A model generated the notes under the pieces. The model had not been told where the DNA came from. It saw only the letters and a program-made list of their open reading frames with translations, and did no database searches. Positions 7,942 to 19,346 of a stretch of DNA of 64,000 nt are shown here, in pieces. The stretch's first letter is position 1. Each line of letters starts with the position of its first letter. The stretch lies in assembly GCA_022822725.1 (NCBI GenBank), contig JAJEAN010000007.1, positions 1,809,045-1,873,044 of the forward strand, in the 5' to 3' direction. The translations under genes and the position numbers were made by a program. Origin of the DNA: Candidatus Latescibacterota bacterium. Lineage in GTDB: Bacteria > JAAXHH01.

Positions 7942-9291
7942 ATGACTGCCCACAAGAACAAGACATCTGTCAGCCGCAGGAACTTTCTCGCCCAGGGTGG
8001 CGGCGCCCTGGCCTCTCTATGGCTGGGAACAGCCTGCTCGGACAACGTCATGGGTCCGGACGAAAGTGACCCGACCGAGCCGACGACGCCCGAGCCGTCG
8101 GCACCACCGACACCAACCGAAGACCGGGTCGACGTGATCGTGGTGGGTGCCGGTCTGTCCGGGCTGGTCTCCGCATACGAGTTGGTCCGGGCGGGGCACG
8201 ACGTCCGGGTCCTGGAAGCATCAAACACGATCGGGGGCCGGGCACAGACGTTACGCGAGCCTTTCGACGACGGGCTCATCGCCGAAACCGGCCCGGCCCG
8301 CATCCCGCCCTCACATGATCTGACGCTCGGTTACATCGACCACTTCGGCATCGAGACATCGCCCTTCTATACGCAGGAGGGTGAGTATCTCGTCGTTACC
8401 GATCAGGGAGTCCGCCAACGGCAGTCACCGGGCATGTTCCTCAGTGGGGAGCTGGACGCGTGGCTCAAGATCCCAGCCGGGATCGATGCTTTGCCGATGG
8501 CCTTCGCCGAATCGCTCGGAGACCGTGTACAGACCGGCATGCCGGTGACGAAAGTGGTCCGGGATGAGAACGGAGTGGCGGCCACCTACGGACCCGCCGC
8601 GAAGGAACTGAGGGGCCGCAAGCTCATCTGTACGGTCCCCCTCCCCGTCATCGACAAGATCGAGTTCGACCCTGTCCTCTCGGCATCGAAGCAAGCGGCG
8701 TTCGATGCCACCTCCTACCAGGACGTCACCCGGGTTTACGTCCAGTATGCGCAGCGAATCTGGGAGGACGATGGCTTGAACGGATGGGGGTTGACGTTCG
8801 CGGATGGGTACTTCGAGTTCTGGCATCCCACCTGGAACCAGGAAGGGCCTCGGGGTATTCTGATGTCCTACATGTTCGGAGAATTGGCACGTAGGATCGC
8901 GGCGACGTCTCCCGGCGCCATCGTGCCCGGTTTCATCGGTCGGTTCAATGCCCTGTTCCCCGGCACACGCGAAGTTGCGGAACACGGAACCCACTTCGCG
9001 TGGGAACACCAGCCCTGGATCGGGGCGGCCTTCGCCAATTACAATCCTCCGTTCTCGGAGCATCCGGAACTGGCATCGTCCGAGGGTCCTGTTCACTTCG
9101 CCGGTGAGCACGCCTCGGGCTATCGGGGGTGGATGCAGGGCGCCCTCGAGTCGGGCCTGCGGGCTGCGAAGGAGATCGATGCGACGGTGACCGGGGAGCG
9201 CGCCGCCCGCGCGACCGTGGTGATCTCGCGGCGGCAGATGGTGCGCCGTATTGCGGGCATCCCGAATATGCCGGGGTGGCTGGCGCCTTGA
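7942..9291 (+). CDS. Exported flavin-containing amine oxidase (Tat substrate)
   Basis: A 449-residue FAD enzyme of the monoamine/L-amino-acid oxidase family. The N-terminus carries a twin-arginine signal ([17 protein letters not shown]) ending at a possible lipoprotein cysteine (LGTAC), then a Pro/Thr/Glu-rich linker. The FAD motif is [19 protein letters not shown] with [15 protein letters not shown]; the C-terminal FAD region is [18 protein letters not shown]. The ATG at 7942 places the signal at the N-terminus; the frame is open upstream to 7864. The region between residues about 165 and 190 is shorter than in typical family members. The substrate is unknown. Confidence 0.85.
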   Translation: MTAHKNKTSVSRRNFLAQGGGALASLWLGTACSDNVMGPDESDPTEPTTPEPSAPPTPTEDRVDVIVVGAGLSGLVSAYELVRAGHDVRVLEASNTIGGRAQTLREPFDDGLIAETGPARIPPSHDLTLGYIDHFGIETSPFYTQEGEYLVVTDQGVRQRQSPGMFLSGELDAWLKIPAGIDALPMAFAESLGDRVQTGMPVTKVVRDENGVAATYGPAAKELRGRKLICTVPLPVIDKIEFDPVLSASKQAAFDATSYQDVTRVYVQYAQRIWEDDGLNGWGLTFADGYFEFWHPTWNQEGPRGILMSYMFGELARRIAATSPGAIVPGFIGRFNALFPGTREVAEHGTHFAWEHQPWIGAAFANYNPPFSEHPELASSEGPVHFAGEHASGYRGWMQGALESGLRAAKEIDATVTGERAARATVVISRRQMVRRIAGIPNMPGWLAP

Positions 9292-9385
9292 GCCGTTTGG
9301 GCCTTGACGCTCCATTCCTATCCGCCTACCTTCCTCCCAATAATTGAATAGCCAAAAACCCCACGAACACCCCCCGGAGACCCCC

Positions 9386-10231
9386 ATGTTCACCCCGGCC
9401 CAAATCGAACATTACAACCGCGAAGGCTATGTCGTCTACCCGGATTTCATTTCCGGGGACGACCTGGCGAGACTGAAGGCGGAAATCGATCGGGTATCGG
9501 AAGGCAGTACGAAGGAAAATCACGACGCCGCGCGCATGGAGATGGAACCGAACCAGGCGCCGGACGGCACGCTGGTACGCCGTATCTACGAACCGTGCAC
9601 ATTCTATCAGCCCTTCCGGGATTTCTCCGAATCGACCGCCCTGCTGGACTGCGTCGAGCAACTCTTCGGACCGAACCTGCTCTTCCACTACAGCAAGATC
9701 AACATGAAGCCGCAGAACATCGGGTCCGTCGTGGAGTGGCACCAGGACCTGTCCTACTATCCCCTGACCAACAGGGACTCGGTGTCCATCCTCTTCTACC
9801 TTGACGACACGTCCGAGGAGAACGGCTGCCTGAAGGTCATTCCGCGGCGCCACACGGAAGCGCTGATGAGCCACAGTACCGAGGGGTTCTTCCGGGGCAA
9901 GGTCACCGAAGAGGTGGACGACTCGGAGGCGGTGCTGCTGGAGGGCACCGGGGGCACGGCGATCTTCATGAGCGCGATGACGCCCCACGCGTCGGCCATC
10001 AACTCGTCGGATCGCCCTAGGAAGACGCTCATCCTGAGCTACCGCGCGGCAGACGCCTTCCCCATCCACTGCGGGGTCATGTCGGACAAGGTCGAGGCGC
10101 ACAGCCGGCTCGTCCGTGGCAAACGGGCGTCGCAGGCCCGTTTCACCATGACGGATTTCCCCATTCCGCGCTATGAAGACGAGGTCGCGTCGCTGTACGA
10201 TCTGCAGGAGAGGTCGAGAAAGTCGGCGTGA
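9386..10231 (+). CDS. Phytanoyl-CoA dioxygenase (PhyH) family protein
   Basis: A 281-residue Fe(II)/2-oxoglutarate dioxygenase. The iron ligands are recognisable as His and Asp in EWHQDLSYY and the distal His in MTPHASAINSS; an Arg in the following RPRKTLILSYRA could bind 2-oxoglutarate. The N-terminus FTPAQIEHYNREGYVV is typical. The start at 9386 follows CGGAGA; the frame is open to 9344. The substrate is not predictable. The stop codon sits inside a 22-bp tandem repeat. Confidence 0.88.
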   Translation: MFTPAQIEHYNREGYVVYPDFISGDDLARLKAEIDRVSEGSTKENHDAARMEMEPNQAPDGTLVRRIYEPCTFYQPFRDFSESTALLDCVEQLFGPNLLFHYSKINMKPQNIGSVVEWHQDLSYYPLTNRDSVSILFYLDDTSEENGCLKVIPRRHTEALMSHSTEGFFRGKVTEEVDDSEAVLLEGTGGTAIFMSAMTPHASAINSSDRPRKTLILSYRAADAFPIHCGVMSDKVEAHSRLVRGKRASQARFTMTDFPIPRYEDEVASLYDLQERSRKSA

Positions 10232-10278
10232 TCAGACGCGCTTGTTGGCGTGATCAGACGCGCTGGTCGGCGTGATCG
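10222..10278. repeat. 22-bp tandem repeat spanning the PhyH stop codon
   Basis: Units 10222-10243 and 10244-10265 are 20/22 identical (gtcggcgtgatcagacgcgc core), followed by a 13-bp partial copy at 10266-10278. The stop TGA (10229-10231) is inside the first unit, so the repeat begins within the last codons of the gene. Confidence 0.9.
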
Positions 10279-10316
10279 AGGATTCATGGCTGGAGCGACC
10301 ATCACCCGCTCGCAGT

Positions 10317-11813
10317 CTACGGCAGATCCGTACTGCCCATGAGGTAGCGGTCCACTTCCCGCGCGGCGCCGCGTCCTTCGTGGATGGCCCAGACCACCAG
10401 GCTCTGGCCGCGACGGGCGTCGCCGGCCGCGAAGACATGCTCCACGCTGGTGGCGTACTTTCCATACTCGGCCTGGGCGTTTGACCGGCCGTCTCTTTCC
10501 ACTTCCAGCTGATCGATCACCGGATCCTCGGGACCCGAGAATCCCATGGCCAGAAGGACGAGGTCGGCGGGCCATTCCTGTTCGGTGCCCTTCTTCGGGC
10601 TGAAGGGCGCCCCGTTGCTGGGGACCGACCAGTCGAGGTCGATGGTGCGCAGGGCCTTGATCCGTCCCTGACCGTCGTCGATGAACTCGACGGTGCTGGT
10701 GTCGTAGCGCCGGGGGTCGTCGCCGAAGAGGGCCTTGCCTTCTTCCTGGCCGTAGTCGAGCTTGTAGACCACCGGCCACTGAGGCCAGGGGTTGTTTGGA
10801 GCGCGTTCGGGAGGCGGTTTGGGGATCACGTCGAACTGGCTGATGGTCTTGCAGCCGTGGCGGAGGGCCGTGCCCACGCAGTCGGTTCCCGTATCGCCGC
10901 CACCCAGGACGATCACGTGCTTGTCCTTCGCCGAGATGTAATTCCCGTCCGCGTGTCCCGAATCCAGCAGGCTCTTGGTATTGGCGTGCAGGAACTCCAT
11001 GGCGAAGTGGACGCCGTCGAGATCCCGCCCGGGCGCGTTCCGCACGAAGTCGTTAGGCTTGGTGGCACCGGTGCAAATCACCACCGCGTCGTTTTCATTG
11101 CCCAGGTCCGCGGCGGGCAGGTCCTTCCCGATCTCCACACTGGTCACGAATTCAACGCCCTCGGCGGTCATCTGGTCCAGGCGGCGCTGGACGACCTTTT
11201 CCTTATCGAGCTTCATGTTCGGGATACCGTACATGAGCAGTCCACCGGGTCGGTCGGCCCGTTCGTAGACCGTCACGTTGTGGCCGGCGCGGTTGAGCTG
11301 GGCGGCGCAGGCCAGGCCCGCGGGTCCGGATCCGATGACGGCGACCTTCTTGCCGGTCCGTTCCGGGGGCGGCTCGGGCTGGATCCAGCCTTCCTCGAAG
11401 CCGCGGTCGACGATGGCGCATTCGATCGTCTTGATGGTCACCGGGTTGGCGTTGATGCCGAGGACGCAGGACCCCTCGCAGGGTGCGGGGCATACGCGGC
11501 CGGTGAATTCGGGGAAGTTGTTGGTCTTGTGGAGCTGCTGGAGGGCTTCCTTCCAGTGGTTCCGGTAGACCAGGTCGTTCCAGTCGGGGATCAGGTTGTT
11601 CAGGGGGCAGCCCGAGGCGCCGGGGCCTTTGCCCATCGGCACGCCGGTGTGGCAGAAGGGGATGCCGCAGTCCATGCAGCGCGCGCCCTGCTCCCGCAGC
11701 GAATCCTCCGCCATGGGGAGGACGAATTCTTCCCAGTCGCCGACACGTTCGACAGGGTCGCGGTAGCCCGCGGTCCCCCGCTCGTATTCCATGAAGCCGG
11801 TGGTTTTTCCCAT
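10317..11813 (-). CDS. gltD: Glutamate synthase (NADPH) small subunit
   Basis: A 498-residue beta subunit that passes electrons from NADPH through FAD to the large subunit in ammonia assimilation. The N-terminal cysteines for the two 4Fe-4S clusters are present ([36 protein letters not shown]). The FAD Rossmann motif is [20 protein letters not shown] and the NADPH motif [20 protein letters not shown]. The length is normal. It lies 94 bp downstream of gltB and is probably cotranscribed with it. Confidence 0.97.
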   Translation of the reverse strand: MGKTTGFMEYERGTAGYRDPVERVGDWEEFVLPMAEDSLREQGARCMDCGIPFCHTGVPMGKGPGASGCPLNNLIPDWNDLVYRNHWKEALQQLHKTNNFPEFTGRVCPAPCEGSCVLGINANPVTIKTIECAIVDRGFEEGWIQPEPPPERTGKKVAVIGSGPAGLACAAQLNRAGHNVTVYERADRPGGLLMYGIPNMKLDKEKVVQRRLDQMTAEGVEFVTSVEIGKDLPAADLGNENDAVVICTGATKPNDFVRNAPGRDLDGVHFAMEFLHANTKSLLDSGHADGNYISAKDKHVIVLGGGDTGTDCVGTALRHGCKTISQFDVIPKPPPERAPNNPWPQWPVVYKLDYGQEEGKALFGDDPRRYDTSTVEFIDDGQGRIKALRTIDLDWSVPSNGAPFSPKKGTEQEWPADLVLLAMGFSGPEDPVIDQLEVERDGRSNAQAEYGKYATSVEHVFAAGDARRGQSLVVWAIHEGRGAAREVDRYLMGSTDLP

Positions 11814-11907
11814 ATTTCCCTAAGCTACGCTCTGATTCGCGATCGATTTCCCGAAAATCCGTCCGCCAGGCGTGACTCTATACTGGCGCGGTTCGTTCCT
11901 GACGCGC

Positions 11908-14900
11908 CTACCCTTTGCCGCCGTTCACACCCACGGGAACCGCTTCGCGCGCGGGCTCCGTTGCATGGCCATTGGTCTTGGCTTCCTCGGCCGCCCGGGC
12001 GGCCATCTCCTGCAACGCGCGACGGTAGTCGACGGGCATGACCTTGACGAAGGCGTCCTGGAGCTCGTCCCAGCGGGCCAGCACGTCTTCGCCCCGGTCG
12101 CTGCCGGTATGGCGCACGTGGGCTTCGATCAGCCGCCGGACATCGGCGATATCCTCGTCGTCCACGAGTGGTTCCAGGTCCACCATCTCCTGGTTGCACA
12201 GGCCCGGGAAGACGCCCTTCTCGTCGAGTACGTAGGCGACGCCGCCACTCATGCCCGCGGCGAAGTTGCGCCCCACCGGACCGATGACGACGACGCGGCC
12301 GCCGGTCATGTACTCGCAGCCGTGGTCGCCGATGCCTTCGATCACGGTTTCGGCGCCGCTGTTCCGCACGGCGAACCGTTCGCCGCCGCGTCCGCGGAAG
12401 AAGGCCTGGCCGCCGGTGGCGCCGTAGAGGGCCACGTTGCCGATGATCACGTTCTCGTTGGGCACGAAGCCTGCGTTCTCCGGCGGAAAGACCGCCATGA
12501 TGCCGCCGGACAGTCCCTTGCCCGTGTAGTCGTTTGATTCGCCTTCAAGGTGGAAGGAGATGCCCGGCGCCAGGAAGGCCCCGAAACTCTGGCCGGCCGA
12601 CCCGTACAGCCGGACCCGGATCGTGTTTTCCGGCAGGCCCTCCTCGCCGTGCCGACGCGAAACCTCGGCGCTGAGCATGGCGCCCGCCGTCCGGTCGATG
12701 TTGTTGATGGCGTGCCGCACAGCCACGGGCTGTCGGTCCTCGAGGGCTTCCGTCGACAGTTCGATGAGCCGCTGGTCGAGCTTCTTCTCCAGGCCGTGGT
12801 CCTGGCTCTCGCAGCAGTACCGGGCCACGCGGTCGGGCGCATCGACGGGCGTGAGCATCCGGGTGAAGTCCAGGCCCTTCGCCTTCCAGTGCTCGATGGC
12901 CTTGCGCGTGTCGAGGCAGTCGGTGCGTCCCACCATTTCATTTATGGTCCGGAAGCCAAGCTGGGCCATCTGTTCCCGCATTTGCTCGGCGATGAACATC
13001 ATAAAGTTGATAACGTGTTCCGGCTGGCCCGTGAAGCGCTTGCGAAGCTCCTCGTCCTGCGTCGCCACACCCACGGAGCAGGTGTTCAGGTGGCACTTGC
13101 GGAGCATGATGCATCCGCTCACCACCAGGGCGGCCGTGGCGAAGCCGAACTCCTCGGCGCCCAGCATGCACGCGATGACCACGTCGCGGCCCGTCTTGAG
13201 CTGGCCGTCGGTCTGTACCACGATGCGGCCGCGCAGGTCGTTCTGCACGAGCACCTGCTGGGTCTCGGCCACGCCCAGTTCCCAGGGCACGCCCGCGTGC
13301 TTCATGGACGATTCCGGCGAGGCGCCGGTGCCGCCGTCGTACCCGCTGATGAGGACCACGTCGGCCTTGCCCTTGGACACGCCGGCCGCCACGGTGCCCA
13401 CGCCCACCTCGGCCACCAGCTTGACGTGGATGCGGGCCCGGTCGTTGGCGCTCTTCAGGTCGTGGATCAGCTGCGCCAGGTCCTCGATGGAATAGATGTC
13501 GTGATGGGGCGGCGGCGAGATGAGCCCCACGCCGGGGGTCGACTTCCGCACGCGCGCGATTTCTTCGAAGACCTTGTGACCCGGCAGCTGGCCGCCTTCT
13601 CCGGGCTTCGCGCCCTGGGCCATCTTGATCTGCAGGTCCGTGGCGTTGACCAGGTAGTTGCTCGTCACCCCGAAGCGTCCCGAGGCCACCTGCTTGATGG
13701 CGCTGTTCCGCCAGTCGCCGTTCTCGTCGGGATGGTAGCGGTCCGGGTCCTCGCCCCCCTCGCCCGAGTTGCTCCGTCCGCCGATGCGGTTCATGGCGAT
13801 GGCGAGCGTCTCGTGGGCTTCCTTGCTGATTGAACCGTAGGACATGGCGCCTGTCGAAAAGCGCTTGACGATCTCCGAGGCCGGTTCCACTTCCTCGATG
13901 GGTACGGGCGGTTGTACCTGCCTGTAGTCGAAGAGGCCCCGCAGGGTACCCAGCAGCTTCGTCTGCTCGTCGATCTGGTCCGTGTACTGCCGGAAGAGTT
14001 CATAATCGCCCGTGCGCGTCGACGACTGAAGCAATGCGATGGTTTGGGGGTTGAAGAGATGGTGCTCGCCGTCGCTGCGCCACTGGTAGTAGCCGCCCAC
14101 GTCCAGGGTCTGGTTGTCCGCCACCGGCCGGTCCGGATAGCCGTGATGGTGGTGCTGCCGGTATTCGGCTTCGATCTCGGACAGCCCGATGCCCTCGATG
14201 CGGGACGCGGTCCAGGTGAAGTACTTGTCGATGACCGACTGCTTCAGGCCGATGGCCTCGAAAATCTGTGCGCCGTGATAGGACTTGATGGTGGAGATGC
14301 CCATCTTGGACATGGTCTTCAGCACGCCTTTGCACAGGGCCTTGAGCAGGTTTTCCTGGGCCGTGTTCCCGTCGACCTGTGAGGCTTCGGCCGGCGCGTC
14401 GATCAAGCCGTCGATGCTCATCCAATCCACCGTTTCCAGCGTCAGATAAGGGTTGATCGCGTTGGCGCCGTATCCGATGAGCAGGCAGAAGTGCATGACC
14501 TCCCGCGGCTCGCCTGATTCCACGACGATGGCCGCGCTGGTCCGCAACCCCTCCCGGATGAGGTAGTGATGTACGGCCGCGGTAGCCATGAGGCTGGGGA
14601 TCTGGACCTGGTCCGGTCCCACCCCGCGGTCCGACAGGATGAGCAGCGTCGCGCCCCGTTCCCGGATGGCCCGGCCCGCCTCGCGGCACAGCTCGTCCAC
14701 GGCCGCTTCGAGGGCGCCGGGTGCGGAGCCGTCAGGCCCCGAAGACCCGTCAGGCCCCGAAGACCGCTTGAACAGGGCCGGCAGCGTCTCCGACTTCAGT
14801 CCCGGCCGGTCGAGATCACGGATGCGGGCCAACTCGCCATTGGACAGCACGGGCCGCGGGATACGGAGCTGGCGGCAATGCTCGGGCGTTTCGGCGAAGA

Positions 14901-16548
14901 GGTCCTGCTCCGGGCCGATCGACGTGTCCACGGACGTCACGAGTTCTTCCCGGATGGCGTCCAGCGGGGGATTGGTCACCTGGGCGAAAAGCTGCTTAAA
15001 GTAATGGAAGAGCAGTTGCGGCTTGTTGGACAGGACGGCCAGCGGCGCGTCGTTGCCCATGGACCCGACGGGCTCCGCGCCCGTGGCGGCCATGGGACCC
15101 ACGAGGATCTTCAGCTCTTCGCTCGTGTATCCGAAAGCCCGTTGCCGTTCTTCCAGCGTCTCCAGGTTCAGCCGGGGCACGTCGGCGGGTTCGGGCAGGT
15201 CGTCCAGGTTCTCCATGTATTCCGACAGCCACTCGCCGTAGGGCCTGCGCGCGCTTATCTCGTGCTTGATCTCGTCGTCTGTGACGATGCGGCCCCGGAC
15301 CGTGTCGATCAGGAACAGGCGTCCGGGCTGCAGCCGGCCCCGCGTGAGTATGCGTTCGGGCGGGATCTCGAGCACGCCGGCTTCCGAAGCGCCGACGACG
15401 AAGTTATCCTTCGTCACCACGTACCGGAAGGGCCGCAGTCCGTTGCGGTCCAGCGTGGTGCAGATCCGGTCGCCGTCGCACGCGGCGATGAGGGCCGGAC
15501 CGTCCCACGGCTCCATGAGACAGGCGTGGTATTCGTAGAAAGCCTTTTTCTCGTCCGACATGGACTCGTGGTTTTCCCAGGCCTCGGGGATCATCATCAT
15601 CAGGGCGTGGGGCAGGGACCGCCCCGTGGAGACCAGCAGTTCCAGCGCGTTGTCGAACCCCGCCGTATCGCTGGCGCCTTCGCGTATGATCGGGCTGAGC
15701 TTGGCCATGTCGTCGCCGAAGAGCGGGGACGCGAAGAGCGCCTCGCGGGCGCGCATCCAGTTCTGGTTGCCCCGGATCGTGTTGATCTCGCCGTTGTGGC
15801 AGAGCAGTCGGTAAGGATGGGCAAGCCGCCAGGAGCCCAGCGTGTTCGTGCTGTAGCGGGAATGGACCAGGGCCAGGGACGTGACGATGGACTCGTCGGA
15901 CAGGTCGCGGTAGAAGGAGTCCAGCTGGTCCGCCCGCAGCAGGCCCTTGTAGACGATGGTCTTGCTCGACAGGCTCGCGATGTAGAAGTCGTCCCGGTCT
16001 TCCTCCGGCAGGTGCGCGTCCACGGCGTTCTCGATGACCTTGCGCACCACGTAAAGCTTGCGCTCGAACCGGTCCTGGTCCGCCGCCAGCTCGCCCCGGC
16101 CGATGAAAAACTGCCGGATCAGCGGCGACACCTGGGTGGCCAGTTCGCCGGCCTGAGAGAAATCCACCGGCACGTCGCGCCAGCCCAGGAACACCTGGTC
16201 TTCTTCCCAGACCGTCTTCTCGATCGCCCGCTCGCACCAGCGGCGGTGTTCGGCCTTGCGCGGCAGAAAGACCATGCCGACGGCGTATTCACCGGCTTCG
16301 GGCAGGGATATGCCGCCCAGCCTGCACTGCCTCTTGAAAAAGGCGTGGGGAAGCTGGAACAACAGCCCGGCCCCGTCGCCCGTGTGCGGGTCGCATCCGC
16401 AGGCGCCGCGATGCTCGAGATTAACCAGCACGCGAATGGCGTTGCGAATGATGTCGTAGGACTTCTCGCCATTGAGATTCGCGACGATACCGACACCGCA
16501 CGCGTCGTGCTCATAGGCCGGATCGTAAAGGCCTTTGGGTTTTTTCAT
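11908..16548 (-). CDS. gltB: Glutamate synthase (NADPH) large subunit
   Basis: About 1546 residues. The amidotransferase nucleophile is Cys17 ([16 protein letters not shown]), implying removal of a 16-residue propeptide. The FMN-binding synthase domain includes [15 protein letters not shown] and the 3Fe-4S motif [15 protein letters not shown]. The C-terminal GXGXG beta-helix domain has [20 protein letters not shown]. Start: the ATG at 16548 ([10 protein letters not shown]) gives the usual short propeptide; an upstream GTG at 16572 is possible. An in-frame 18-bp duplication (14730-14765) adds [12 protein letters not shown] in a surface-like segment. Confidence 0.97.
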   Translation of the reverse strand: MKKPKGLYDPAYEHDACGVGIVANLNGEKSYDIIRNAIRVLVNLEHRGACGCDPHTGDGAGLLFQLPHAFFKRQCRLGGISLPEAGEYAVGMVFLPRKAEHRRWCERAIEKTVWEEDQVFLGWRDVPVDFSQAGELATQVSPLIRQFFIGRGELAADQDRFERKLYVVRKVIENAVDAHLPEEDRDDFYIASLSSKTIVYKGLLRADQLDSFYRDLSDESIVTSLALVHSRYSTNTLGSWRLAHPYRLLCHNGEINTIRGNQNWMRAREALFASPLFGDDMAKLSPIIREGASDTAGFDNALELLVSTGRSLPHALMMMIPEAWENHESMSDEKKAFYEYHACLMEPWDGPALIAACDGDRICTTLDRNGLRPFRYVVTKDNFVVGASEAGVLEIPPERILTRGRLQPGRLFLIDTVRGRIVTDDEIKHEISARRPYGEWLSEYMENLDDLPEPADVPRLNLETLEERQRAFGYTSEELKILVGPMAATGAEPVGSMGNDAPLAVLSNKPQLLFHYFKQLFAQVTNPPLDAIREELVTSVDTSIGPEQDLFAETPEHCRQLRIPRPVLSNGELARIRDLDRPGLKSETLPALFKRSSGPDGSSGPDGSAPGALEAAVDELCREAGRAIRERGATLLILSDRGVGPDQVQIPSLMATAAVHHYLIREGLRTSAAIVVESGEPREVMHFCLLIGYGANAINPYLTLETVDWMSIDGLIDAPAEASQVDGNTAQENLLKALCKGVLKTMSKMGISTIKSYHGAQIFEAIGLKQSVIDKYFTWTASRIEGIGLSEIEAEYRQHHHHGYPDRPVADNQTLDVGGYYQWRSDGEHHLFNPQTIALLQSSTRTGDYELFRQYTDQIDEQTKLLGTLRGLFDYRQVQPPVPIEEVEPASEIVKRFSTGAMSYGSISKEAHETLAIAMNRIGGRSNSGEGGEDPDRYHPDENGDWRNSAIKQVASGRFGVTSNYLVNATDLQIKMAQGAKPGEGGQLPGHKVFEEIARVRKSTPGVGLISPPPHHDIYSIEDLAQLIHDLKSANDRARIHVKLVAEVGVGTVAAGVSKGKADVVLISGYDGGTGASPESSMKHAGVPWELGVAETQQVLVQNDLRGRIVVQTDGQLKTGRDVVIACMLGAEEFGFATAALVVSGCIMLRKCHLNTCSVGVATQDEELRKRFTGQPEHVINFMMFIAEQMREQMAQLGFRTINEMVGRTDCLDTRKAIEHWKAKGLDFTRMLTPVDAPDRVARYCCESQDHGLEKKLDQRLIELSTEALEDRQPVAVRHAINNIDRTAGAMLSAEVSRRHGEEGLPENTIRVRLYGSAGQSFGAFLAPGISFHLEGESNDYTGKGLSGGIMAVFPPENAGFVPNENVIIGNVALYGATGGQAFFRGRGGERFAVRNSGAETVIEGIGDHGCEYMTGGRVVVIGPVGRNFAAGMSGGVAYVLDEKGVFPGLCNQEMVDLEPLVDDEDIADVRRLIEAHVRHTGSDRGEDVLARWDELQDAFVKVMPVDYRRALQEMAARAAEEAKTNGHATEPAREAVPVGVNGGKG

Positions 16549-16867
16549 ATAAAAATCGCCCGTCAATCGCACCCTTTCGGTTGCGAAATTCGAATACAGG
16601 AACGCGTTTTCCAGGTGCTCGCTTCAAACCGGAGTACTGGAATCCCGTTGATTTGCAATAACAGACACGGTTACTTGAAGGAGGAAAAGAGAGGATAGTC
16701 CGTTATGCGCACATTTTACCAAATTCCGGTTGAAACCCTGTATATAACCCGCGCGATCAACATTGTAAAGTAGAAAATGCACCACTCCACCAGGAAATGA
16801 CGGTGAACGTTCGCTCCACTACCTCACGTTACCGCACGCCCGACAACGCCTTAGATGGGTTCCGATC
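16549..16867. other. Divergent gltB / pgk upstream region
   Basis: This 319-bp stretch separates gltB (minus) from pgk (plus) and must hold promoters for both, although no box is clear enough to call. It contains one very small frame, 16705-16773, encoding MRTFYQIPVETLYITRAINI plus two residues. It has GAGGA 9 bp before its ATG and an AAGGAGGA about 23 bp before it. It could be a leader peptide upstream of pgk but has no other support. Confidence 0.4.
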
Positions 16868-18055
16868 ATGAGGGTACGCCCTCTCGCCGACCTCGATTTG
16901 CACAGCCGGCGCGTGCTCGTACGCGTCGATTACAACGTGCCCCTCGACGCCGATGGAAAAATCGCCGACGACACACGCATCCGGGCTTCGCTGCCCACGC
17001 TGCGGCATATCCTGGACCGGGGCGGCCGGACCATCCTGATGACTCATCTTGGGCGGCCGAAGGGCGTGACGGAAGAACTGCGACTGAAACCGGTGGCGGA
17101 CCGGCTGTCCCTCCTCCTGGAACACCCGGTCGGCTACGTGCGGGAAACGGTCGGGCCGGCTGCTGAGCGCGCGGTCGAAGCGCTGAAGGACGGCGAATGC
17201 CTGCTGCTGGAGAACGTCCGGTTTAACGACGGGGAGACCCGGAACGACGCCGCCTTCGCGTGCGAGATCGCTGACCTGGGCGATGTCTATGTCAACGACG
17301 CCTTCGGTACGGCCCACCGCGCCCACGCGTCCACCGAGGGTGTTGCACGACTGCTGCCCGAACATGCGGCCGGTTTCCTCATGCAAAAGGAACTGGACTA
17401 CCTTTCGGGGGCGATTGAAAACCCAAAAGGGAAACTGGTCGTCGTACTCGGCGGGGCAAAAGTGTCGGACAAGATCGGGGCTACGCGCCGGTTCATCGAG
17501 ATTGCCGATGCGCTGATCATCGGGGGCGGCATGGCCTATACCTTTCTTGCGAGCCGGGGCGAGGCCATCGGAAAAAGCCTGCTGGAGGAAGACCGACTGG
17601 AATTCGCGGCGGACATCCTCGAAAGGGCGGATGAGCTGGGTAAACCCTTGCTACTGCCGAAAGATCATGTCGTGGCGGAATCGCTCGACCAGGATGCGGA
17701 CACGCAGCAGGTCGACCGGATCCCCGCCGGATCGATGGGACTCGACATCGGGCCTGAGTCCCGGAGGCAGTTCGCAGAGACGGTGCGCGGAGCGGGGACT
17801 ATACTGTGGAACGGTCCCCTGGGGGTCTTTGAAATGAAGGCATTTGCCGGTGGATCGCGGGAGGTCGCGCAGGCCATCGCGGACGCCACCGGCCGTGGTG
17901 CGGTTTCCATCATCGGAGGCGGCGATACGGCGGCGGCCGTCAACCTCCTGGGTCTTGCCGACCGCATGAGCCACGTGTCCACCGGGGGCGGTGCTTCGCT
18001 GGAATTGCTGGAGGGCAAGGTGCTGCCTGGGGTCAGCGTACTGGAGGAGGGATGA
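16868..18055 (+). CDS. pgk: Phosphoglycerate kinase
   Basis: A 395-residue cytosolic glycolytic enzyme interconverting 1,3-bisphosphoglycerate + ADP and 3-phosphoglycerate + ATP. Signatures seen: VLVRVDYNVPLD, TILMTHLGRPKG, LLLENVRFNDGE, VVLGGAKVSDKIGATRR, ILWNGPLGVFE and the nucleotide loop IIGGGDTAAAVNLLG. The length is standard. It stands alone, without gap or tpiA, and diverges from gltBD. Confidence 0.97.
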   Translation: MRVRPLADLDLHSRRVLVRVDYNVPLDADGKIADDTRIRASLPTLRHILDRGGRTILMTHLGRPKGVTEELRLKPVADRLSLLLEHPVGYVRETVGPAAERAVEALKDGECLLLENVRFNDGETRNDAAFACEIADLGDVYVNDAFGTAHRAHASTEGVARLLPEHAAGFLMQKELDYLSGAIENPKGKLVVVLGGAKVSDKIGATRRFIEIADALIIGGGMAYTFLASRGEAIGKSLLEEDRLEFAADILERADELGKPLLLPKDHVVAESLDQDADTQQVDRIPAGSMGLDIGPESRRQFAETVRGAGTILWNGPLGVFEMKAFAGGSREVAQAIADATGRGAVSIIGGGDTAAAVNLLGLADRMSHVSTGGGASLELLEGKVLPGVSVLEEG

Positions 18056-18079
18056 TACTCCGGTCACCTGTAGCGAGCA

Positions 18080-18658
18080 TCAATTCCCGATAAAACTGAT
18101 GCGCCCGAGGTTGTCGGGAAACCGGCCGAAATGCTGGGGCATTATATCGTAGGAGCGCCAGTCACGTTCCACGGCGTACCGGGGCGTTCCAATCCTGGCG
18201 GCCACCGGCCCCGCGATGGGTTCGATCACCGTGGAGTTGCCGCGAAAATCGGTAACACGGACCTTGATTTCGCCTCTCTTCCTCGGCGTATCGGTGGTCA
18301 GCACCAGTTGCAGGCGACGGAACTGATTGAACCGCTGACCATAGATGGTACCTCGCAGATTAACCTTGATCCCTTCGGGCGTCTTTTGCTGAATGATTTC
18401 GAATTCCTCGGGCAGCACCAGCACCTTGCATCCCTCGAGGTGCGGCGAGATGAACTCCACGCTCGTCAGGTGTTCGGCGCTTTTGGTCTCGACGGTGTAT
18501 CGCCAGTTGTTGGGTCCGGCCGGCATGACCGATACCGCCACCAGGTCCCTGGATTCAACGAGTGCCGGCCTGCGGGCCGCGCAGCCGACTACGGTTAGCA
18601 GAACGAAGGTCGCCAGGACTGCATAGACGGTGATGCGCTGGGTGCGGTGAAGAGACAT
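18080..18658 (-). CDS. Predicted lipoprotein of unknown function
   Basis: 192 residues. The N-terminus MSLHRTQRITVYAVLATFVL is a signal peptide leading to the lipobox LTVVGC, so it should be a lipid-anchored envelope protein. The mature part is predicted to be mainly beta (LTSVEFISPHLEGCKVLVLP, RRLQLVLTTDTPRKRGEIKV). No named family is recognised. The ATG at 18658 is chosen because it places the signal at the N-terminus. The gene converges on pgk. Confidence 0.7.
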   Translation of the reverse strand: MSLHRTQRITVYAVLATFVLLTVVGCAARRPALVESRDLVAVSVMPAGPNNWRYTVETKSAEHLTSVEFISPHLEGCKVLVLPEEFEIIQQKTPEGIKVNLRGTIYGQRFNQFRRLQLVLTTDTPRKRGEIKVRVTDFRGNSTVIEPIAGPVAARIGTPRYAVERDWRSYDIMPQHFGRFPDNLGRISFIGN

Positions 18659-18818
18659 GTTGCACCTCCGGAATGTGACGCCTTGTAAACCTGTATCTAA
18701 TACGCTTTTACCCACTATACCCCTACCATATAAACCGAACCAGGCGAAACGGACGGTTCGGGACGAATCACCCTACTATCGCGCTCAGTTCTATCCTGCC
18801 GACGGCGCCCGGAACCAT

Positions 18819-19088
18819 CTACTTGCCTGCCCCGCCTCTTTCTTCTTCGATCAAACGGTCCCCGGTCTGTTGGCGTACGACGATTTCAGCCGCCGCGCGC
18901 TGATCCGCGTTCCGCAGCGCGTCGGTAGTTCCCACGAAGAATATCGTCGCGCTGCCGCCGCCTCGGCGCGGGGAGCGTGCCAGGCGAAAGAGCCCGTAGC
19001 AGATAATCAGAATCCCGCAAATGGCGAGCAGAGGACCCAGGTGCGGCTGAATCAGCATCAACAGGTCATTCGCCGTAAACTGAATCAA
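18819..19088 (-). CDS. Small single-pass membrane protein
   Basis: 89 residues with one hydrophobic helix (GPLLAICGILIICYGLFRLA), then a basic RSPRRGGG stretch and a soluble tail rich in charged residues. No family is recognised. Codons in the middle (18890-18922) are duplicated exactly at 19241-19273, outside the gene. The gene lies between the lipoprotein gene and lysR, all on the minus strand. Confidence 0.5.
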   Translation of the reverse strand: MIQFTANDLLMLIQPHLGPLLAICGILIICYGLFRLARSPRRGGGSATIFFVGTTDALRNADQRAAAEIVVRQQTGDRLIEEERGGAGK

Positions 19089-19240
19089 AGTAGCACGATC
19101 CTCCCCCGATGCGTCCGCTTACCGTCCTCGTTCATTCCAGAATGTGGCAGACTTTGCATCGCCGACTGGGTGCCTGAAAGCAATCACTACGTATAGACGC
19201 CTATATGCCGGGGGAAGTTCCCTGCTTCAATCCTGATCAA

Positions 19241-19273
19241 CCGCCGCGCGCTGATCCGCGTTCCGCAGCGCGT
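19241..19273. repeat. 33-bp exact copy of a segment of the small membrane-protein gene
   Basis: The 33 bases here match 18890-18922 without a mismatch (ccgccgcgcgctgatccgcg core), in direct orientation and 351 bp apart. The source copy lies inside the 89-residue gene. This copy is intergenic, immediately next to the 36-bp repeat that covers the lysR stop. Confidence 0.92.
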
Positions 19274-19274
19274 T

Positions 19275-19346
19275 CGACCCCGGTCAGGCCGTCGGCTTGC
19301 CACTGCCCTTCGAACCCGATCAGGCCGCCGGCTTGTCCCGGCCTTC
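19275..19346. repeat. 36-bp tandem repeat spanning the lysR stop codon
   Basis: Units 19275-19310 and 19311-19346 share about 29 of 36 positions, with the core caggccgncggcttg. The lysR stop (complement of 19320-19322) is inside the second unit. The first unit is therefore a copy of the gene's 3' end placed just downstream of it. Confidence 0.8.

Noticed and set aside
14566-16698. 710-codon plus-strand open frame opposite gltB
   Set aside because: A product of GC-rich codon structure on the opposite strand; gltB has full catalytic and cluster motifs.
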